Shown piece by piece: positions 1-6,257 of a stretch of 6,257 nucleotides of DNA; position 1 is the stretch's first letter; each line of letters opens with the position of its first letter. The stretch is from a bacterium (GTDB lineage: Bacteria; Desulfobacterota; Anaeroferrophillalia; Anaeroferrophillales; Anaeroferrophillaceae): NCBI GenBank assembly GCA_029940125.1, contig JAOZRP010000148.1, forward strand, positions 1 to 6,257, in the 5' to 3' direction. The translations under genes were made by a program, and so were the position numbers. A model generated the notes under the pieces. It was given only the letters and a program-made list of their open reading frames with translations. It had not been told where the DNA came from and made no database searches.

Positions 1-100
1 AAAAAACATACCGGACACTGCTGACAATTTCTTGTTTTTTTTGACAGCCTTTCAGAAGTAAGGTACTAAAGATCTCTTCGCAACTACTTTTCTTCACTTT

Positions 101-116
101 GGCAACCACAATGCCT
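101..116 (-). promoter_or_regulatory. Possible sigma-54 (-24/-12) promoter reading leftwards
   Basis: The minus strand reads AGGCATTGTGGTTGCC. The core GGCAY and TTGC elements of the sigma-54 consensus TGGCAYRN4TTGCW are both present at exactly the expected spacing (GG, ten bases, GC). The first T, the R at position 7 and the final W do not match. Transcription would start near position 89 and leave through the left edge, so the target gene is not visible. One match of this quality can arise by chance in a few hundred bases, so this is only a candidate. Confidence 0.22.
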
Positions 117-156
117 GCAATACCCATAAAATGGATAATTCGACCGGGAAAGCAAC

Positions 157-185
157 AATAAAAAGATAATGCCGCCTTTACGGCA
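157..185 (-). terminator. Weak terminator-like hairpin with U-rich tail
   Basis: On the minus strand TGCCG and CGGCA form a 5-bp stem around the 6-base loop TAAAGG (170-185). It is followed by TTATCTTTTTATT, which contains five consecutive T. The stem is short for a Rho-independent terminator, but the U-rich tail lies right behind it and the site is about 200 bases downstream of the operon's last stop codon. It could act as a second, backup terminator. Confidence 0.3.
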
Positions 186-321
186 ACCGAGAAAACAATC
201 CCGAAAAAATAGCTGTTCAGAAGAGATAAAAGCCGCAGGAACAATAATTGACGGTGGGAGTGATAAAAATTAAACCGGGAGCTGTAAATTTTAACCGAAT
301 AAGCGAGAAAAGGGATGGAGA

Positions 322-354
322 GAATTGAAACGCCGGCGGTTTTCAAGCCCGGCG
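322..354 (-). terminator. Possible operon terminator
   Basis: On the minus strand CGCCGG (349-354) and CCGGCG (331-336) form a perfect all-GC 6-bp stem around a 12-base loop. It is followed by TTTCAATTCT. It lies about 35 bases after the stop codon of the last gene, where a terminator would be expected. The T-tract is interrupted, so termination may be inefficient. The more AT-rich candidate at 157-185 may contribute. Confidence 0.35.
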
Positions 355-388
355 GACCGCACTGACAAGCTGACTATTTATTCGACGG

Positions 389-1270
389 TCAAGGATACAT
401 GATGCTGCCGGAATGGCGAAAGTCATACCCCGGAAAGGATCCCGCCTTCAGGGTCAGCTTCTCCGGTTCCAGCAAGGAAAAGAAATCGCTCATCGGGTGG
501 GCGGCAAACCCGTCTTTCATCACCACCAGATCAAAACGTTCCTCCACCAGGGGGATGAAGTGAAGATCCAGCAGTCTGGCCACGTACTCGATGCCCACGC
601 CGGCGTCGGCTTCACCCTTCACCAGCATCAGGCCAACTTCCATGTGCGTCACTTGTTCACGGTGGTAGCCGTTGACCTGTGACGGATCCAGGCCCTCTTG
701 GGTTAGCTGGTAATCCAGGATGTAGCGGGTGCCGGAACCTTCATTGCGGTTGATGAAACGAACCTCCGGGCGGGCAAGATCACCGATCCCTTTAATATCC
801 AGCGGATTTCCCCTGGCCACCAGCAGGCCCTGCCGGCGGTAGGCCAGGTTGATGACCAGGTATGACTTGTCATGCAAATGGACAGCGGCATAAGGAAGAT
901 TGTACTCGCCGGTGGGGGGATGGAAAAGATGCACGCCGGCAATCTGGGATTTGCCCGCCGCCAGGGAAAGCAGGCCCCGACGGCTGCCCAGGGCAGCGTG
1001 AAAAACGAGATGCCGGGGGAAATGAACCCGGTTGAACTCTTCAACCAGGCTCAGCAGCAGGGGGTCGTCGCTGCCGGCCAGCAGGATGTTTTTCGCCAGC
1101 TCGGTCTGCTCTTCCAGCCAGCGGTTGATCTGGTCAAGGGGAAAAAGCCATTTGCCCACCACCCGGGTACAGGGTATGCCGCCCTCCTGAATCAGGCTGT
1201 AGACCTTCTTCTCATTAATCTTCAGGAACGCCGCCACTTCCCTGGTGGTCAATAGTTTGCTGTCTCCCAT
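389..1270 (-). CDS. HTH regulator with PBP-like ligand-binding domain
   Basis: Predicted cytoplasmic one-component regulator of 293 residues. Residues 7-52 form an excisionase/MerR-type helix-turn-helix of the HTH_17 kind (LTTREVAAFLKINEKKVYSL, then a wing and FPLDQINRWL). Residues about 60-275 match the PBP-like domain (PF12727 type) related to type II periplasmic binding proteins. Visible motifs there are AGVHLFHPPTGEYN (111-124), NRNEGSGTR (174-182) and ADAGVGIE (221-228). There is no signal peptide or membrane segment, so the binding fold would sense a ligand inside the cell. Relatives are often linked to molybdate or tungstate, but the ligand here is inferred, not shown. I chose ATG at 1270 because GGGAG lies 8 nt upstream. 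The in-frame GTG at 1285 would add five residues but has no ribosome binding site. It is the last gene of the operon, 18 nt after rng, and its DNA target is unknown. Confidence 0.88.
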   Translation of the reverse strand: MGDSKLLTTREVAAFLKINEKKVYSLIQEGGIPCTRVVGKWLFPLDQINRWLEEQTELAKNILLAGSDDPLLLSLVEEFNRVHFPRHLVFHAALGSRRGLLSLAAGKSQIAGVHLFHPPTGEYNLPYAAVHLHDKSYLVINLAYRRQGLLVARGNPLDIKGIGDLARPEVRFINRNEGSGTRYILDYQLTQEGLDPSQVNGYHREQVTHMEVGLMLVKGEADAGVGIEYVARLLDLHFIPLVEERFDLVVMKDGFAAHPMSDFFSLLEPEKLTLKAGSFPGYDFRHSGSIMYP

Positions 1271-1278
1271 TACCAGTA

Positions 1279-1283
1279 CTCCC
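1279..1283 (-). promoter_or_regulatory. Ribosome binding site deciding the regulator start
   Basis: GGGAG on the minus strand, with 8 nt between it and ATG at 1270. It lies in the 18-nt gap after the rng stop codon and overlaps the alternative GTG codon (1283-1285). This favours the shorter 293-residue protein. Confidence 0.6.
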
Positions 1284-1288
1284 ACGGC

Positions 1289-2787
1289 TTAACGTTTGCC
1301 GACAATTTCATACTCCTCGCGATGGAAATGGTCTATCTTCTTGGTGGTTATTTTTTTCCCCAATTCATACTCCATGGAATCCATGGCCAGGCTTTCCACG
1401 TCATACAAATAGTCCGCAACCTCGGGACTGACCATGACCACCAGCTCCACGATGTCTTCGGCACAGGAATAGCTTTTAATCTCCCGAAAAATTTCATAGG
1501 TAACCGTACTGACGGACTTGACAAAGCCGCGGCCGTCACAGTAGGGACAGTCGTCGCACAGGACGCGCACCAGGTTGTCGCGGGTGCGTTCACGGGTCAT
1601 TTCCACCATTCCCAGCTCTGAAATCTTCAACACGTGGGCCTTGGCCTTGTCACCCGACAAGGCTTCCTCCAGGGCATTGAACACCCGTTCCCGGTGGCCT
1701 TTATCCTCCATGTCAATAAAATCGATAATGATGATGCCGCCGATATTCCGAAGCCGCAGCTGAAAAGCGATTTCCTTGGCAGCCTCCAGGTTGGTTTTCA
1801 GGATGGTGTCTTCCAGGTTCCGCTTGCCCACGTAGCGGCCGGTATTGACGTCGATGGCGGTCAACGCCTCCGTTGTTTCAATAATGATTGATCCTCCGGA
1901 TTTCAGCCAGACCTTCTTATCCAGAGCCTTGTTGACCTCCATCTCCACGTCATAGGCCTGGAACAGGGGCTGCATCCCCTGGTACAGTTCAATGGAACAG
2001 TCCATGCTGGGAAAGAAGGTGGAGACGAAATTTTTCAACTCCCGGTACTCGGCTTCCGAATCGATCAGCAGCCGGTCGATGTCGTCGGAATAAAGATCGC
2101 GGATCAGCCGCTGGGGCAGCCTCAGGTCCTGGTAGATCAGGGCCGGGGCCTTGCTGCGTTCGTACTTCAACAAAATATTCTGCCAGAGCTTCAGGAGAAA
2201 ATTCAGGTCATGGATCAGGGACTGTTTGTCCTTGCCTTCGCTGGCCGTTCGGACAATCACCCCCATATCCGCGGGCTTGACGGTCGACACCAGTTCCCGC
2301 AGGCGCTGGCGTTCCTCCTCGTCAACAATTTTACGGGAGATGCCGATATTGTTGACTGTCGGCAGCAGCACCAGGTAGCGGCCGGCCAGGGAACTGTAGG
2401 TGGTAATCCGGGCGCCCTTGGTGCTGATCGGTTCACGGGAAACCCGCACCAGGATGTCCTGCCCTTCCTGGAGCAGATCGCTGATCTGGTTGTCCGGGAG
2501 GCTTTCCTCGTCGGAAGAATCGTCGCTGAAAGGCAGCAGCTGTCCTTCCTGGTCGGCAAAAACGGAAAACGTTTCCTGGCTCTGACAGACATCCGAAACA
2601 TACAGATAGGCGGCTTTTTCCAGGCCGATATCCACAAAAGCCGCGTCCATCCCCGGCAGAACCTTGACCACCCTGCCCTTGTAAATATTACCGACGATCC
2701 CCAGTTCCCGGCTGCGCTCATAAAAAAGCTCGGCCAGCATCCGGTTTTCCATCAAGGCTACCCTGGTTTCGGTTTCGGTCACATTAA

Positions 2788-2806
<19 letters not shown>
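1289..2806 (-). CDS. rng: Ribonuclease G (RNase E/G family)
   Basis: Endoribonuclease of 505 residues that cuts single-stranded AU-rich RNA in rRNA maturation and mRNA decay, preferring 5'-monophosphorylated ends. In order: an RNase H-like N-terminus (1-36), an S1 RNA-binding domain (about 37-125) with IYKGRVVKVLPGMDAAFVDIG, the 5'-sensor (VIVRTA, R186/T187 matching RNase E R169/T170), then the DNase I-like catalytic domain with D319 (TAIDVNTG) and D362 (IIDFIDM) as the magnesium-binding aspartates. The Zn-link CPYC is at C420/C423, with C417 just before it. The length fits RNase G, and the long RNase E degradosome scaffold is absent. An acidic, variable loop (SDDSSDEE, residues 94-101) sits inside the S1 domain. 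AGGAGG at 2811-2816, four nt before ATG at 2806, supports the start. The gene starts 19 nt inside the end of the radical SAM gene, so coupled translation is likely. Confidence 0.96.
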
Positions 2807-5338
<2,532 letters not shown>

Positions 5339-5349
<11 letters not shown>

Positions 5350-6118
5350 AAACCTCCCGAAACCAGGCAACCCCGCGGGCAACATCAGCGGGATTATGGG
5401 GCTCAAAGGTAAATGCTCTCGGTTTGATCTTCAATATCTCCATATCCCTCTTGAAAGTGGCAAAATCGATCAGGCCGTCACCAGGAACCAGATGGTCGTC
5501 AAAGCTGCCGCGATTGTCATGCAGGTGAAAAGAAATGATGCGATCGCCAAGCAGCGACAGCCATTCATTGAGATCAACGGTACCAAAAAGATTCCAGTGT
5601 CCAATGTCGAAGCAGCAGCCGAACCGGGGAGAATCAACTGCATCCATCAGCATTTTCAGGCCGATGGGCGAAGTTTCAAAAATATTTTCCACCGCTATGT
5701 ACGCATCTATTTTCTCGGCTTCCTCCACCAGCGGCTCCCAGAACCGGCGGCTGTTTTCAAGCCACATGGACATGTTCAAAGCGTATTTCCAGCGATCATA
5801 GCCGGAGTGAAAAACCACAACCCGGGGCTGCAGTTCTTTTGCCAGCTTCAATGCCTGGCGGAACCGTAAATTGGTTGCCTCGACCACCCGGGGATCAAAT
5901 CCTCCCGGTGAAAGATCGATGAACGGACCATGCATGGTACAGGGCAGCTGCAAGTCGCGCAGCCGCTCCGCCAGGTGCATCGCCGCGTCCGAATCATCAT
6001 AGCGCTGCAGATCGGGAGCAGGGGTATATATTTCCGGACCAACGCCCAGATCGGCAAACAGATCCAAAGCCTGAGGCAATCTCGACAAGGGAGCATTGAC
6101 AAACAACTGATGACTCAT
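5339..6118 (-). CDS. Xylose-isomerase-like TIM-barrel protein (AP endonuclease 2 superfamily)
   Basis: Soluble 259-residue protein of the PF01261 fold, which includes sugar isomerases/epimerases, endonuclease IV and the cobamide-remodelling phosphodiesterase CbiR. Metal-ligand motifs appear in barrel order: H63 (MHGPFIDL), H104 (VVFHSGYD), E144 (AVENIFE), D171 and H174 (FDIGHWN), H198 (FHLHDNRG), D207 and H209 (DDH), E239 (FEPH). These correspond by motif to all nine zinc ligands of E. coli endonuclease IV (H69, H109, E145, D179, H182, H216, D229, H231, E261). A plain sugar isomerase would need only some of them. The substrate is therefore open: DNA, a phosphodiester or a sugar. ATG at 6118 has GGAG 7 nt upstream; an upstream in-frame ATG at 6172 would add 18 residues without support. 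It is the first gene of the operon, and its stop codon lies inside the start region of the radical SAM gene. Confidence 0.9.
5353..5358 (-). promoter_or_regulatory. Ribosome binding site of the radical SAM gene, inside the upstream gene
   Basis: GGGAGG on the minus strand with only 3 nt (TTT) before ATG at 5349. The site lies within the last codons of the TIM-barrel gene. The purine match is strong but the spacing is shorter than usual. That fits a start used mainly by ribosomes finishing the upstream gene, whose stop codon lies 8-10 nt beyond this ATG. It supports the 5349 start over the longer frame. Confidence 0.5.
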
Positions 6119-6125
6119 AAATTTT

Positions 6126-6129
6126 CTCC
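6126..6129 (-). promoter_or_regulatory. Ribosome binding site deciding the TIM-barrel start
   Basis: GGAG on the minus strand, 7 nt before ATG at 6118, inside ATGGAGAAAATTT. The protein starting there (MSHQLFVNAPLS) begins directly with the first strand of the barrel. The longer frame from 6172 would add 18 residues that resemble no domain and would translate through the promoter candidate. Confidence 0.6.
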
Positions 6130-6137
6130 ATGAAGGA

Positions 6138-6166
6138 AGTCTAGACGGTTTAATAAATGACGCCAA
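6138..6166 (-). promoter_or_regulatory. Candidate sigma-70-type promoter of the operon
   Basis: On the minus strand TTGGCG (6161-6166) and TAGACT (6138-6143) are separated by 17 bases. Each matches four of six consensus positions. Transcription would begin near 6131, leaving a leader of only about a dozen bases that still contains the GGAG site. The -10 element overlaps a perfect 8-bp palindrome, GTCTAGAC (6139-6146), which could be a regulator half-operator or chance. It sits just downstream of a terminator-like hairpin, as expected if the operon starts its own transcript. Sequence match only. Confidence 0.33.
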
Positions 6167-6184
6167 TATCACCGCAGCACATGG

Positions 6185-6257
6185 TTAAAAACAAGCCAAG
6201 GAGGGCTTAACGCCCACAACCCAAATCAGGGTATCAGGATGTTCCGGCATGGCTCTC
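6185..6257 (-). other. Open frame at the right edge, possible end of an upstream gene
   Basis: A minus-strand frame is open from the window edge to TAA at 6185-6187, with about 23 codons (RAMPEHPDTLIWVVGVKPSL, then ACF). I recognise no family in it. If real, its stop codon would lie just behind the terminator stem (6193-6208), which would then be inside the coding sequence. That is unusual and makes this more likely non-coding. The other two minus frames close within the last 45 bases. Confidence 0.15.
6187..6208 (-). terminator. Intrinsic terminator for a gene beyond the right edge
   Basis: The minus strand reads AAGCC, a 6-base loop CTCCTT, GGCTT, then G and TTTTT. This is a 5-bp stem (6204-6208 with 6193-6197) followed by five T (6187-6191). 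It has the layout of a Rho-independent terminator and lies about 70 bases upstream of the first gene here, separating this operon from transcription entering from the right. The stem is short, so efficiency may be moderate. Confidence 0.45.

Larger units (their letters stand above)
1..388. other. AT-rich intergenic region without a credible gene
   Basis: This stretch follows the stop codon of the last gene of the minus-strand operon and runs to the left edge. It is A-rich on the plus strand and much poorer in G+C than the genes (22 of 60 at 121-180). I found no reading frame with a start, a ribosome binding site and useful length. The best plus-strand ATG (111) gives only 16 codons and has no Shine-Dalgarno sequence. 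What it does hold is two weak hairpins followed by T-rich tracts on the minus strand (322-354 and 157-185) and a sigma-54-like match (101-116). It is probably an operon-end spacer plus the upstream region of a gene outside the window. Confidence 0.7.

Noticed and set aside
41..69. Plus-strand TTGACA (41-46) with TACTAA 17 bases later, resembling a sigma-70 promoter
   Set aside because: The -10 box matches only three of six positions, and no plus-strand gene or structured RNA follows.
121..137. Small inverted repeat, a 6-bp stem with one G-U pair when read on the minus strand
   Set aside because: It is short and not followed by a T-tract. A hairpin of this size is expected by chance in AT-rich DNA.
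111..161. Small plus-strand frame of 16 codons in the left intergenic region
   Set aside because: It has no Shine-Dalgarno sequence and no recognisable content.
413..682. Plus-strand open frames such as 413-682, 872-1255, 2210-2803, 3139-3834 and 4597-5196
   Set aside because: They lie opposite well-recognised minus-strand genes and resemble no protein family. They are reverse-complement shadows of GC-rich coding DNA.
5350..5406. N-terminal extension of the radical SAM protein to ATG at 5406
   Set aside because: It would lie entirely within the TIM-barrel coding sequence and has no ribosome binding site. The family N-terminus fits ATG at 5349.
6119..6172. N-terminal extension of the TIM-barrel protein to ATG at 6172
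   Set aside because: The 18 extra residues match nothing in the fold, and the ribosome binding site GGAG at 6126-6129 points to ATG at 6118.

Overview
The window holds four genes, all on the minus strand and packed like one operon. They read from the right edge to the left: a xylose-isomerase-like TIM-barrel enzyme (6118-5339), a long fused radical SAM/DUF2344 protein (5349-2788), ribonuclease G (2806-1289) and a cytoplasmic regulator with an excisionase-type DNA-binding domain and a periplasmic-binding-protein-like sensor domain (1270-389). The first two junctions overlap by 11 and 19 nt and the third is an 18-nt gap. Each gene has its own purine-rich ribosome binding site, so translational coupling is likely.

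The coding DNA is GC-rich (39 of 60 bases in one stretch counted by hand, 3181-3240). The fused TIGR03960-DUF2344 protein next to an RNase E/G family gene, together with the PBP-like regulator, suggests a Gram-negative anaerobe of the former Deltaproteobacteria (Desulfobacterota-like). This is inference from gene content; there is no rRNA or other decisive marker.

Region by region: 6119-6257 carries what looks like an intrinsic terminator for a gene beyond the right edge, then a weak promoter candidate and the leader of the TIM-barrel gene. 389-6118 is almost completely coding. 1-388 is AT-rich (22 of 60 G+C at 121-180) with no credible gene. It has two weak terminator-like hairpins suited to ending the operon and one sigma-54-like promoter match pointing out of the left edge.

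How the genes work together is not known from the sequence. RNase G processes and decays RNA at 5'-monophosphorylated ends. The radical SAM/DUF2344 protein belongs to families of unknown function that recur next to RNase G, so an RNA- or translation-linked job is a reasonable but unproven idea. The TIM-barrel protein keeps counterparts of all nine zinc ligands of endonuclease IV, so it may be a metallo-hydrolase rather than a sugar isomerase. The distal regulator probably senses a small ligand, possibly an oxyanion. I see no mobile element, CRISPR array, tRNA, rRNA or defence system.
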